From Bugula neritina (taxonomy: Eukaryota > Bryozoa > Gymnolaemata > Cheilostomatida > Bugulidae): a stretch of 64,000 bases of DNA. Both the position numbers and the translations under genes were made by a program. Positions 1-13,268 of this stretch are shown here, one piece after another. Below the pieces are notes generated by a model that saw nothing but the letters and a program-made list of their open reading frames with translations, was not told the DNA's origin and ran no database searches. The stretch's first letter is position 1. Each line of letters begins with the position of its first letter. The stretch is taken from contig OZ037773.1 in the NCBI GenBank assembly GCA_964035545.1, positions 7,962,751 to 8,026,750 on the forward strand, given 5' to 3'.

Positions 1-131
1 AATACTCATATCTAATGCTCTACCAACTAGCTAACTAACCAACTATTATTTTACATGTGTTTTGGAGTTGTTTTCCATATAAAGCATATTATTCTGTATA
101 TTCTCGAACTTTCATTACAAAAGGTACGACC

Positions 132-3100
132 ATGTTGAAATGGGCATCTAGCGGAAGCACATTTGACAGTGCAGACAGCACCTCTAAAGAGACTGAACTT
201 AGAAAGTCTTCCGTCAGCAATGTTGATATTTCTAGTTCTGGTGGCATTTGTCAGCTTTCCCAGGTGAGCTTGAGCTTGACTCTTTAACTGACTACTAGAG
301 TGACTGACTCTACTAGAGTGACTCATTCACTCTATACCAGACTAACTGACTCTACCATGTTTAATCACTTCTTCGTATCATCATAGTAACTTCTACTGGC
401 TAGCATACTACGAACCCAAAACATTTTATTAGTTCGTTGCTCTACTCTAATTATCTTTTTTCAAAACCATGTGTTTTTACAAACTCGTATGCTGTTTATA
501 GGAATATGAAAATTACCACAAGCAACTGTTATCTGATTTGGATCAGCTAACTAATCAGGTTTCTGTCCAATCAGATGTCAGCACGCAATCCACCCTGATG
601 ACTCAGAAAGACAGCTGTATGACTCATAACTTAGAGACACAAAGGCCGGACCACCCAAAGCTTTCTATGATCAACGAGATGAACTGTCAGCTCAGCATTG
701 CTCAACAAACTGTCAGCCAATTAGCGGAGAGTGAATATCCAATAGTATCATCTGTTTCACAAGAATTGTCTGCTTTACGCTGTATAGACAACTCCAAATC
801 TAATGGAAGTATCACTAACACTAGTAATATCAACAGGAATGAGAGTGTTATCATAATTGATGATGATGTCACCAACAGTTGGGCTGTCCCTGAAGCTCCT
901 CTCAACTCCAGTATTGGTGCTTCCGCCACCAGGAAAGACGATGACAGATCCGATGACCCTGTGTCTACTCCGGCAGCAAATACGAAGATGGATGATGTCA
1001 CTAATGTTATAAACATCCTCAGCTCATTGAGGGTTTGTAAATATGATGCCTGATTTCCCAGCTAAAAGTTATTTTCGTAAATAACTTGGATTTACTTTTG
1101 CAGTAACTGATAAATTAAGAAAAAATTGTGTTGTAAAAGATACATGTAGCAAAAGAAGTTATATTTTTGAGAGACTTTCAACCTGCGCCCCAAACCAGAA
1201 TTTGTAGAAAAGTAAAGAATTTTTGCTATCAAGGTTTCTCCAGCTGCAGTTAATTGTAACTTTTAATAAACAGGAGTTGATTCCCTTTTCAGAATACATT
1301 GTCCATGCATATAAAAGATAGGAATAATGTTTTTAAATCTTTTACTGCAGCTTTATTTATTTTAAAAAAAGACAACTTTCACTAATCTCTGTAAAATAGT
1401 ATTTTTGCAGAAGTTGTTAAAATCTCACAATGGCTGTCTCTACAATTATGTATAGCCTCAACAATATAATGGCTTCAGAAAATGTTGTGTTTATCTTCCA
1501 GACTCAATTTGACAAGCTGAAGGAGGAGCTCGAGACGTCTGCAAAGTCCCAGCAGAGACTTGTGGAGAAAATAGACTGTCTGAAGTCAGAGAAAATGTCT
1601 CTATTGAATTCGGTTAGTAGTAGTCATCTCTTGACAATCAACTGATAATAGTGGCACAGATTAATATCTAATATGTGTTACTTTAACAAAAAGCAACACT
1701 AATCTTTATTTATAGTAGTTATCATCACTTGACAATCAAGTAATGATCTAATAGCTAAGATTAATATATAATATATCTCACTTTAAAAGAAAGCAACACT
1801 AAATTATAGAAAAATTCAGTATTTCAATTTGAAATTGCTCGACTTTTTTCAATTGAATAGAATTATTTTGAGAGCAACACAATTTGAAAGTTGTATAATT
1901 ATGAATTGAAAAGCTAAAAATGCTAAAGTTTAAGTATCATTGGCTATGCCGTATACACCGCGACACATACACATGGACTAATGTACAGGCCGTTGTAATG
2001 GTTACAACTTGCACTAAATTGCATCATGTATTGTTCCTGCAGATTATAGAAAGAAGACCACTTAGCAGGTGCCCCAGTTTCACTCTGAGTGAGTCAAGCA
2101 CTGCTGACTCTGCTGACAGATCTTGGAACTACCGTCAGTCTAGTAGCAGCATCAGCTGCAGAGATACTGCCAGTATCAGTGACATGCACGGAGACAGTGA
2201 TAGTGACACTGGTAGATATAGCAATGTTGCCCCACAAGTTCCCGATAGACTTGACACTACCATGTCACGTGTCAGTAGCAGATCTAGTGCTGCTACGCCA
2301 CACAAACTTGACCGATCTGACACTGGTGAGTTTAACAGGATGTTTGCATGTGATGAAGGGGGTTTAGGATTGGGATATCCACTCCTTGCATGGGACACAT
2401 TTAGTTGTAGGAGTTTACATTACTGATGTATTGATTGAGAAACTGTTAAATAAAGCTGTGTATTTAGGCTGCGTAATCATTGAATATCCAAATTTAATAA
2501 TAAATTTAGGAAGAATATTTAAATGAATTATTATTATCTTGTGTGTGGCAAGTCAAAATGACCCACGAATTTACAACCCATACTGTGCATTTCATTACTC
2601 AGTTTTAATGTTTTGAGAGTAATTCGTTGCATTTGGTACTGCTTTGTATTGTATTGTGTGGTAGTTATATGGTGTTGGTGTTAGCCTCTAAACTCGCTCG
2701 TGTTTGAATTTTAGATCGTTTTGCTAGCCAGGATTTTGATGTATGGGCTGAACCTGTGCGTACTTTGTCGAGTAAATCTAGAAGTTGCTATCAGCAGCCA
2801 GCTAGCTCGAAGGGAGGAGTGGAGATGGTGGGTTATTCAATTTGAATTATATTCAACTTACTCAGTATATGTATACTCACGAGTTAGTAAAGTTATTAAA
2901 TATGTGTATGCTTTACGTTTTAGAAAGCTGGTTCTGCATCTCATTTGAATGATTTCGGCTCTAGTCACAGAGGTTTTCAAATGTCTGTTGAAGGTTAGAG
3001 ATTTCCCTATAGTACATGTATATCTCAGCTCTCTCTATGTTGTATATATATTAGCCTTTCTTTAGGTGTAGGCAGGGCAGAGTTATTGTGCTTTAATCTA

Positions 3101-6100
3101 CTATTGTAGCTTATTTTTTTGATAATCATTTTCAGTTTTCCTTTGTTAATCAATATATTATTCAATATAAAAGTCATAATAGCACAGTAAATCAATTTTG
3201 GAAACTATAATTCCCTGTATTTTATTTATTATTCCAGTAAAAGGTGCTTCAGTGTTGTAAGTGATGTGATGCCTTTAAGCAACAGTTTTCAATTATATAA
3301 ACAACAAGTCATTCTGTTGGAATAGAAACAAATATTTTATAAACGCAAATTGCAAAAAACAGAAAAGTGTCAAATTTACAAACCAGATTCGTTGCCATTA
3401 CAAAGTAGCTTGGTTTTTAACTCAAATCATTATATTTGTTCTGCATTGTATCCAGTGTATCTGAATGTTAATATTATTTCAATAATTTTGACACATTTAC
3501 AGCTATTAGGAGTTATCTTACCAATATAATTGTTTGAATGTAGAAAAACTGTTTAGAGTGCTGCAAGAGTTAACGGAATCGGAGAGACTCTACTGCAAGA
3601 ACCTTTGGCAGCTGACTCACAACTACTGCAGGCTATTATACTCTACTGGGGCTATCGCTAAGAAGGACAGCAGGTAATAAAGTTGCTCAGTTGACTCACA
3701 ACTACTGTGACCTTTTATACTCTACTAGGACTATTAAGAAGAAAATCAGTTACTATTATATTATTTTCTCTGACATGATGTTTGTTTAAAAAGAATTCAG
3801 TATATATATATTATCAAATAACACACTACAGTTTATTTATCATCAAAATCTGTATTTTGCAGCCGAGTTTTCCCTCCAAACCTTTTCACTCTGTACCAGA
3901 TGCATTGCGGTATGCTTCGCTGTCTCAACAAAAAGATTGTAACATTCTCACAGCAGCCATTTGCAAACTTGTCGGACATTTTCACTAAACTGACTCAAAA
4001 GAAAAAGGTGAGTCATTCTGGTTTATTCAGAACATTAACATTAACATGGAGTTTTTCGATACTTCCGCAAAAAACCCGTTCAAGAGTAATAGTTCAGCTG
4101 TGTTGATTTTAGATATGGCACTGAAGTTGATTGTGCTGCAACATTGGTTTTATGTATAACATGAAAAATTCAAAAAGAAATTAAATCAAGTAGTTGTATT
4201 TTTTGTTGCTAATAAAAAAGATTGCCAAAGCAAAGTAAATTTAGTTCAATCAAAGTTTCTGGGGTGGCTCAAAATTGCTACCAAAAGTAAACTTGATGTT
4301 GTGTACAAAAAGATCTCAAAGCTAGCAGCTTTGTTTTGACGTGTCCCTTTTTTTCTGGAAGATCTAGGAGTCTAATGGAACTTGACAGCGTTACAATACA
4401 ATGTTGTAGGCTGACCCTCTATCTGTGTATAAAGACTATATTGAGAAGTTTCCACTCATAGTTAGAATAGTCAACAAATTGACCAACACCTCCCCTCTTT
4501 TCCGGAAAGTTCTCAAGAAGTCTCAATCAGAGGGCGGAGTTATAGGAAACAGCCAAGAACTGATTGCTATTCTCATGCAACCAGTGGGGAGAGTTTCTGT
4601 TTACATTTCGTTCATAAATGTGAGTCGATATATAATTGGTATAGCAAGCAAATTTTAATATGAGCAATGTCATTAGAATTATGTTTAAAATACTACTAAA
4701 TCATTAAACTCCAACCAAATTTCATTGTACTGAAGTACTAGAGGGTTAACATGGCATGCTTGTTAAAAAACAGCAGAAAGGTTTACTATAGTGATGTAAT
4801 AGATATGTAATGAATCACTATTTTTTCACTAGATGGTCAGAATAGACATATTATGAGTCATATTATGAGTCATGCAGGTAACTCTTTGTAGGAAATGACT
4901 CATCTTATGTCTCAGGGTCTCCCCAGCAGACACCCCCATGTTCTAGACTTGCAGACGTCAGCTGACATTCTGAATAAATTTGCTAAATCAATGACTAGAG
5001 CCGTAGAAACTTGCGTCCAATTAACCGGACTTTCACCTGAGCACCCCAGGCTACCTGCATCTAGCACTTCAAAATCACCTGCCAAACCTGTCAACTACCT
5101 AATGTCACCTGCCAAACTTTCCAATAGACAAATGTCACCTGCCAGACATGCTAGCAGTCAAGTGTCACCTGCCAGACATGTCAATAGTCAAATGTCACCT
5201 GCAAGACATGCCAACAGTCAAATGTCACCTGCAAGACATGCCAACAGTCAAATGTCACCTGCAAGACATGCCAACAGTCAAATGTCACCTGCAAGACATG
5301 CCAACAGTCAAATGTCACCTGCAAGACATGCCAACAGTCAACTGTTCCCTGAAAATGTTGCTGCTGTTCATAAAACACCCTCTGCTATTGAGAAGTCTAG
5401 CCAAATCAAGTAAGTTTACATAACCATAGCTGTGCTCATTTATTACATGTTTCTAAATCACAGATTTCATATCAAATGTTAGGTGTGGCAGGCTAACAGG
5501 ATGTGTGCAACACTTACTGATATAACCAGCTGGTATGTGTGATAATAAGAATGAAAGTTGGAAACTAGTTAATAGCTCTATGCTACACCTTCTCACTTGA
5601 TTTGTTGCTTCTGTGGTGTTTTTGACACCTCTTTACTGATGTGACACTTTCAACCTTATGTTGACACTATCATTGTTGTGTTGACACTTATATTTATGTC
5701 TGTTTGAACTAAGAAAGTTTTCAACATATTTTGTATAAAAGATAATTTTATAAAATTTTGTAGTTTAAACATAACTTTTTTTCTAACAAATCAAATGAAA
5801 TAGTCAACTACATGAAGTATTTATATACCTATAATACTTATTATATACGTTAATTATATTTTATGGTAAACATGGAATGTGTAATATGTTATGTAAGAAT
5901 CTATAACCAGCGTGATACGATTTTATCAAGTTTAGGCAGTATTGTATTGTATTGCAGAGTGGACACGCGATGCAGTACAGACAGACTGCTTTCTAACGAA
6001 GACAGTGGCATTGACTCTTTGGCTGATACGCTGCCCACACAACCGTACGCGAACAGTCACACCCCTTTATATGCCAACTATGAATATTCATCGCAAGGTG

Positions 6101-7776
6101 ATTGGCTCATAATATGTATTATACTTGTAGGTCTATATTCTCACCTTTCTCTGCCGTGTCCTGATCGTGTGTAGGTCTATATATTGCACACAATAGTCTA
6201 TTTGGTGGATCATCAAGCAATTAAAATTTATGAAAAAGGTTCTTCTGTATGCCGAGACTGTTTGTAACTGTTAGAGTTGTCTCCTTTCATTTATGTGTTC
6301 TTTTAGAAGATTATATGTTTTTGTGGCCCTATTGGGAAGTTATTCTTTTAGTAATTATGTAACATTTTCTTGTTATACATAAGTTATGTTGCTCTTTGAA
6401 CTCAGCACTCTACGGATACTGAAACTTAATATTGTGTGGGAGGTTTAAATCTTACCGTGATCAACGTATTTTGTTAGCAGTAATAAGATTACGGTTTATT
6501 TAAAGTAAAACTTTTAATAGCTATGATAACGCATGTAAAATTATATAAAAAGGGAACAGGGACAGATGATTTGTACTGTCATGGTGCAATGTCTTACTGG
6601 TGTTGCTTGTTACAGACTCTGTGATTGGCTCAGCTAAGATATTCCAGACCAAGCAGGAGCTGCGTAACACCAGGACAAGAGGGTTTTGCTCTGATGAGAG
6701 ATTACACAAGAATGGTGCACATGAAATCAACCCAATGGAAGCTAGTCACCGCCAAACAAAACTGAAAAGTTTTTCACCTGGTGAGCTTTTCTTTTATTCA
6801 GCGTTTTCTGGTTTTGCTTTCTTATGTGACCTAACTAGATAATAATAAATGAAGCTATGTTTTATATTCCAGTGTATTGCCAAAATAACTAGTAGTTTTG
6901 GATTCAGGGCATTTGATGTGCCAAGGATTGGACCTTTCAACTAGATTCTTGTCAATGGCTGGTAAAATCTGCAGTTGTCAATTCAAATAATTAGGTAGTT
7001 TGTTAATATTGAATGGGCAGGTCAACAGTAGGGTTTCTTCATGAGGGAGTTTTTTTTAAAGGTGGGGAAGGGGGGCAGGGATTTTAAGTTACTCATCATA
7101 TCCTAGCAAAAAGCACTCACATTATCAGCTATTTGTTAAAGAAACTTTTAATAGCAAGCAAGTTTATGTTTCCATATCTAAACAGTCAGTGAGGTGATGT
7201 GTAATCCCTCCCTATTTTAGTAAATCGTGACCAGGCAGACATGTTGAAACGGCTCAACCACTCTCTTCCTCAAGGATGTGACAGTCGAGCAAGTAGCTTA
7301 GACTACAGGTACAACAGATGTGAACCCCCTATTAGTCCGAGAACACGAGTGAGATTCAAGACCCCCCTCGCTGATACAGGACGCTCTCTGAAAGGAAATG
7401 GGTGTGTCTTTATTCCTTCCATATTGAGTCGAGTTATAGAACTTAAGTTTCTTTATGTAACTTTGAAATAATTAGCTAAAATGTGGATATTATTTGAGTG
7501 AAAAACACAACAATAATGCTAAGTTTTTTTGTCATTGAAATGCTGGTTGAGACATATTTTTTCTGGAGATTGCCTCTATTTTTTGTCTATTTGATGGAAA
7601 AATGCCAAATTTGGCAAATGTTTGTTAGAACCTTCATCGCTGCGGAGTTGTGGGTGCTGCTATATGCACACCCAAAGGCTGTTGAGATAAAATAATTCCT
7701 CGAAAGTGTTTATCACCATCATACAAGTAGTAATGTTTATATATTCACCCTTTATATTAATATTTTCAGGAAATAA
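132..7776 (+). CDS. RhoGEF (Dbl-homology) protein with coiled coil, no PH domain seen
   Basis: Proposed exons: 132-263, 502-1032, 1502-1612, 2043-2325, 2715-2827, 2924-2993, 3544-3673, 3863-4007, 4410-4619, 4892-5409, 5958-6097, 6616-6780, 7221-7401, 7770-7776 (911 aa, phase kept at all junctions). A Ser/Thr-rich N-terminal part is followed by a short charged coiled coil (about residues 222-258, FDKLKEELET...), more Ser-rich sequence, then a Dbl-homology domain at about 414-630. Visible DH landmarks are LQELTESERLYCKNLWQL (first helix), FTLYQMHCGML, and ELIAILMQPVGRVSVY, matching the LL.PVQRI.RY core. DH domains load GTP onto Rho-family GTPases. No PH domain follows; instead there is an eight-unit SPARHANSQM-type repeat and a Ser-rich tail. 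Coiled coil plus DH without PH recalls ARHGEF33, but I do not claim orthology. The first exon may not be the true start, since the frame is open toward the window edge. The tiny last exon is the least certain. Confidence 0.72.
5102..5341 (+). repeat. Coding 30-bp tandem repeat (SPARHANSQM units)
   Basis: Eight consecutive 30-bp units lie inside the RhoGEF exon 4892-5409. The first three (5102, 5132, 5162) are diverged; the last five (5192-5341) are identical at nucleotide level by eye. Each unit encodes a 10-residue SPARHANSQM-like block with one SP dipeptide, so the array adds regularly spaced Ser-Pro sites. The unit length is a multiple of three, so copy-number change keeps the frame. Confidence 0.93.
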
Positions 7777-8618
7777 TGATACAAGCTGATGAAGAACAGG
7801 GATGTATGTGACCAATGTAATGTAAATCCAGGAGAACATCATATATATAATACATACATATATTTTTACTGTAATATAACATTTCCATAAATTTAAAACA
7901 TATTTTTTGCAGAAAATTATATTGCATAAATTCATATAATACAGGTATTTAAATTTATAAATATAAAAAATTCTCTTTATAAAAACCATTAGCATAGGTG
8001 ATTGGTAAATACTTTAGTGGCGAATTTTGGGTGCTTCAACAGTTCACTTTCCCTTTATTTACTGTGTAAAGTATTTTATCATGTAAGTATGTTCATACGA
8101 GATATATTCAGTACAGCTCAAACTTTCTAGTGATATACCAAAGTAATAGGTGGTGCAAGGTATTATCTTGCACTATTCTTCAACCAGAAACACGGGGGAA
8201 GTATTTCAGAAAGCTCCTCACATATACGCAGAATTGAAAGCACCCTTGGAAAAGTAGCTAAACTTTACAAAAGTTATTTCGGATATTTTAAGATATTCCC
8301 AATTATACAAAAGAATAATGAAGATAGAGGTGTGGCTTGGTGTTAAGTATATGGTGAAGTGATAGTAAACTGAATCCTGTGAATGTCCATAATCAACACT
8401 AAGCAGCAATAGAATGTTTTCAAGTTGGCAATTTTTAAAAAGTTATAAAATATAAAAAATATTGACTGTTAGAAGTGAGCCTGAGCACTGTGAGCATAGA
8501 CTGGGTTCATTGACAACACGGCAGAACGTATCAGACAGTACCCTGAAGGCAAGAACAATTCAGGCGGATGATGAAGGGAAAGTTAATATGACTAGCAGAT
8601 ACAACAGAGGAGATGCTG
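7777..8618. other. Convergent intergenic/UTR spacer
   Basis: AT-rich DNA between the stop codons of the + strand RhoGEF gene and the - strand ENT gene; it must hold both 3' UTRs. A TTTATT (AATAAA on the - strand) at about 8053-8058 is a candidate poly(A) signal for the ENT gene. No convincing coding exon seen. Confidence 0.55.
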
Positions 8619-11600
8619 TCAGATGTTTTTGATAGCCAACACGATGCCGTACGACAGCCCTGATCCTGCTGCTAATCCTATCGTCATAAACATAGACATC
8701 ATTGAGCCAGCCAACTCTGCTTGTGTTTCGTCCACCAACCTGCGTGAGAGATACAGTTTCATTATATTATACAGTATATACAGTTTCATTACTCACAGTG
8801 CGTACTTACAGCATGTACTTACAGAGTACTTGCAGTGTATTTATAACATATTTACAGTTTACTTTAATTTGGTGTGTTTACAGCTTAAAAAACACACCAG
8901 TTTTGGTGGAATAGCCATCGTATGATACCTACACTGCCATATTGATTCTCAACTTTTTCTGTTATGACCACATTACAGCCAAATCTCCACTTATACTGTA
9001 CGTAAAGAAACACATTTATAGTTATATTTATATATAAACCAAACTCACGTAGGTGCTATCATCAAAGCCTGGGTAGAAAGATATCCATTGCTGACAGCAA
9101 AAATAATCATGATGACGATAGGGTAGGCGTCATTGTCGAACACAACTGGTATAGTGTTTCTAGGTTGTACATTGCACAGTGCAAATAGCGGAATGAATAC
9201 AAGTCGTAGTATACTGAGCAGTGGGATGGTCACATTAGGCCATTTCTACAACACGACACAGTTGATATGACAACTCCCAATTATGTATAAAACACAACAA
9301 GCTGCTACTTCAATGACTGGAAGTAAATTTTGAAGAAAAACTAAAAGGTGTATTAACAACATTGAATGCAAGTGCTAATGGGAAGATGATTTGATTCACA
9401 TACGAAGAACAGTTTTAAACATCCAATAAAATCACAAATTAGCCAGATTTTTTAGCTCCAATGAACAATCCACCGATAATAAGAGACATGTGGTTATTTA
9501 CTTACAATGTTGACTATTCCAGCTAGCACCCTGCCTATCAAGTCTCCCATATTGAATCCAAAGAAACAGTAGAGAGGCACAAAGTATCTGGCTGTAACAG
9601 ACCATACAAGTAGACATCAGTGGCCAGTTCTGCATGTTCAATATTACATACTAATAAACTCACGCAAAAGTTTATAGTAACTATTCCTGTGAGAAAACCC
9701 CTGATGAAAAGGGTATTTTGTTAAATCGAGCTAAGGACTTATTCAGATGAGGCACAGGAGCAATTATGACTGGATGCCCTTCCTAACCTAACCAATGGCC
9801 TTTGTCGTGGTTTGAACCCATGACCTCATGTTTACTAAAAAAATGCCCTAACCCCTAAACCACGGCTGCCTAATATTATATACTAATAGGCATCAGTAGT
9901 TAATTCTGCATGCTCACTACTACACACTAAATATATAGAGTAGGAGTTGTGTACGCATTAGACTGTAGCAATACCTGTCCAGATCAGCGTATCAGGGTTT
10001 GTGTTGGTTGAGCTAACACTGGAAGTTGCTGCAGGAAACATAGCCAGGGTGACAAAGAAGACGAGTATGACGGAGAAGGCTTGTCTCCATACCTTTCGAC
10101 CTATACTGAGATAGTCTGAGAGAAGAGACTTGCGCACGCCTACACTTTGACTATTCAGCATCACTCTTTCTATGAAGATAAAAGGAAGAGAGAGTTGAGT
10201 TACACAGGCTAAGATTTCTAGCTTACTGTACAGTATGACTCAGTACTCATGTGTTTTGCTGAGAAATACTCACCATTCTGTTTCCTATAATATCTTGCAA
10301 ACTCCTACAATACGACATAATTTTTATTCCACAATGCAAATTGGCAAGATGAAGTCACTTAAAGTCGTATGAAAAAATAAGCAAGCCTTCAGACATAAAC
10401 CACACTTAAACAAGTTAAAATTTAATTATGTTAAGAAAACCTGCTTGGCAGCAAGAAGGATCAAAGCCATCTTCTAATAAATTATTGCACTCAAGAAGCA
10501 AAAGTTTAGCAAACAGATCTAGATTAGACTTAGTACCACCAGCACTTACCAACTTATAAAGTAGAAGGTACATGACGAGAGCAAAGACTAAAACTAAAAT
10601 GGCTAACAGGAAGTACCAGAAAGCAGACGTAGTGATACTTGTCCCCAGTGAGATAACAATAATATTTACAACGGCTGAAAACACACCACCCAAACCCTGC
10701 AAAATAAGTGCCAGCAATACAGAGAAACTAATAGGTTTACAAATTATATCAAATATGTTGATTACATCAGTCTAGGTGATGTATAGGTGATATATTAAAT
10801 GATTGAAGGAATAACAAAAACAAAATATAATAAGAAATACAACACTGCGTTGGGTTGTCTGAATTATATTTGACCACAAACACATGTTACACAAATACTT
10901 GGCTATTGCAACTAATTACTACTTCACAGACTAATGGACAGAGTGGGGGGGGGGGGTTGCACTCAATGCAGTGTATATTATCTCATTGTTTTATACTACA
11001 ATATATTTTTATATAATATATTATGACAAAATATTATATTACTATATCATATTGTAGTGTGGAGAAATTAAACACTGACTCGATCACAATTGGAATAACT
11101 TTGTTTAAAGCAACACTAATGCAAGGGACACCTACCATCCCACCCATAATAGATTGAGTATAACTTTGAGGAAACTGGGCTGCTAATCCAAACAGACTGG
11201 ACCCGAATAATGCACTGGCAGCTGAAAAATACAAATTATAAAACTATTAGAGAACAGGACAATCAATCCACATACACTCTCCTTTCTAAAACTCTAACAG
11301 GAAGGTTTAGATCCCTCCCTACTTTAACACTCTACCTCAGAGCCTTAGGCAGTACCTTGCAAAGACATATTCAAGGTAAAATAATTTAAAGTTTGACCAT
11401 ATGCTTTAAAAGGAGGATTTAAGGCCAAACACTCATATATCCTTGCAAAATATGTACTTTAAAACAATAAAACTGCACTTTTTGATAATATTTCATACGG
11501 TTTTCTAAAAGAAGCTTCTAAACTATCTCCTATCATCTACTCATAATACAAAAAGAATTTATATGTTACTGCAACTAGAGGACTATACTTACCTGATGCT

Positions 11601-13268
11601 AGCACCACTATCGCCAGAGTCAGCACATAAAACGTAGTCTGCCCTGCAAAAGAATTAGAGCATACTGTAATAGCCGTAGAGAGAAACATGTAATAACAGA
11701 CAACAATGTAGGGAGATAATGTTATCTAATATAATTAGAATATATAATATAATAGAATTAAAATATAATGTTAGAGCAATGAAGAAAAACATTGAGTACT
11801 GTACAGTCTCTGATGTAGGGAGATAATGTTATATCACGTTTACACAAACTGAATAATTTCTCAACATGTAAATCAAACAACATCTTTGTTAAAATAAAAT
11901 AAAATATTATGCTAATCCAATATTCCATTATTAATTATTTACTATCTATAATAGGCCATGTCGTTAATAAAGATTTCATAATAATAGCAGATGATAACAC
12001 CAGTTAAGTGATAGAGTAGAGAGTAGTAGAGTAGAGAGTAGTAGAGTAGTAGAGTAGAGAGTAGTAGAGTAGAGAGTAGTATAGTAGTAGAGTAGAGAGT
12101 AGTAAAGTACAGAGTACAGAGTAGAAGAGTATATAGTAGTAGACTTACATTCAGCAACATTGAGTTTGGTAAAAACCAAAGTTATAATAAACATGCCAAT
12201 CATGGCAGCCATGGATCCTACTAACCGTGTCTTTACTGATACTCTACAGAATACAGGAAACAGTGTTACCCACAAGACCTTTTAGTATCAACTACATATG
12301 ATATAGTATACAAGTATGATATGAATATATTACACGTACCTCCCTGCCAGACCAGTGTTCAGTATCTGTATGACCAGGTTAGCCACCATATTAGAGATAG
12401 CAACAGCTGACTCATATGACAGCTGCAGGGGTGTGTCGTCAATGTCAGCGGTGTAGTTGGCAGCTGGTATAGAGACGTTCCTCAACTGATACATGAAGTA
12501 CTGTAAAACAAGTAAGGAAATGAGATCATATGTTTTATGGATCAGCCAATATACTTGTATTATATGTGCGGTGCTTTTCACATGTATAGCCCACCTGTAT
12601 AGCCCACCTGCATAACCCACCTGTATAGCCCACCTGCATAACCCACCTGCACATCTGCGAGTTACATAGGTGATTTGTGCAGGTTAATAGTAAAGAACTA
12701 CTATGAAGGTGAATGACGTTGATAAATTACTTTTTTCCAAACTTAACAGCATCTGCACCAATACATATATAACTAATACGTATTAGTAATATTATTTTAT
12801 ATGCATGCATTTATTTTTAATATATAGAAAGTATATATAAACTCACATCTTTGGCAGTTATGAACATATTCCATGGTAGTAGAGTTCCCACACCCAGCAG
12901 GTAGAATATCAAGTATACAAACTTGAATCTAAAACAGGAAACATAAACTCTGGTCAGGTAAATTAGGTTACCATGGATACTGTAACTATAGCTACTGTGG
13001 CTATTGCTACCATGGTTACTACTATAGTTGCGATTACCATGAAAACTGTTACCATGGCTACTGTTACCACAGAGACTGTTACCATGGCTACTGTAACCAT
13101 TTACATGTTGTGAATTGTCATCCACCGTCACAGTAGAAAGACAAACCTGTCAGGAGGGGCAACTTCAGGTCTGTCTATCAGGTAGGTTACTTCATCCAAC
13201 AGATTGCTGCCTTCATCGCTAGACAACTCCGAGTTTTGTATCTGAGACTTGTTAGGAAGATCCGCCAT
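8619..13268 (-). CDS. Equilibrative nucleoside transporter (SLC29/ENT family)
   Basis: Complete 12-exon model on the complement: 13147-13268, 12847-12928, 12340-12500, 12149-12243, 11593-11643, 11136-11221, 10551-10694, 10274-10304, 9975-10169, 9506-9591, 9049-9245, 8619-8739. It gives 456 aa, the usual ENT length. ENTs are plasma- or organelle-membrane carriers that move nucleosides down their gradient, typically with 11 membrane segments. The acidic cytosolic N-terminus (about 1-41) is followed by the family hallmark FYLLGVGTLLPWNMFITAKD in the first membrane segment (about 49-68). Next come a glycosylatable first loop (NVSIPAANYTADIDD), helices in exons 3-7, a cytosolic loop (ARYYRKQNE...GVRKSLLSDY), and the C-terminal half with FVPLYCFFGFNMGDLIGR and the final glycine-rich helix. 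The start at MADLPNKSQ has a good context (aacaaaATGG). An in-frame ATG lies upstream in the same open stretch. Which SLC29 subtype this is cannot be told by eye. Confidence 0.95.
9745..9870 (-). repeat. tRNA-derived SINE
   Basis: It lies in an ENT intron. Read on the - strand it begins ggcagccgtggtttaggggt (box A-like), then has the canonical B box GGGTTCAAACC (+ strand 9809-9819) at tRNA-like spacing. A tail follows with the motif gaagggcatccag, which resembles the conserved segment of several molluscan and other invertebrate SINEs. It therefore looks like a Pol III-derived retroposon. Ends are approximate and no target-site duplication was identified. Confidence 0.65.
10941..10957 (+). repeat. 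Poly-G run in ENT intron
   Basis: A gagtgg-leading homopolymer of roughly a dozen G residues sits in the intron between the exons at 11136-11221 and 10551-10694. It is a simple repeat with no coding meaning. Confidence 0.8.
12010..12148 (+). repeat. Minisatellite, agtagagtagagagt-type units
   Basis: Degenerate tandem units built from gtagagagtagt fill the end of an ENT intron right up to the splice donor at 12148. Open frames across it are artefacts of the repeat. Confidence 0.88.
12590..12650 (+). repeat. 13-bp minisatellite (cccacctgYatar)
   Basis: About five alternating units, cccacctgtatag and cccacctgcataa, lie just upstream (in gene sense) of ENT exon 3. Confidence 0.88.
12963..13105 (+). 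repeat. Minisatellite, taccatggctactgt-type units
   Basis: Imperfect units of roughly 15-30 bp built on 'gttaccatggctactgt' occupy the intron between ENT exons 1 and 2. Confidence 0.82.

Noticed and set aside
5148-5423. Alternative-frame and antisense repeat proteins across the SPARHANSQM array
   Set aside because: Because the unit is a multiple of three, every frame stays open; only the frame that continues the DH domain is supported.
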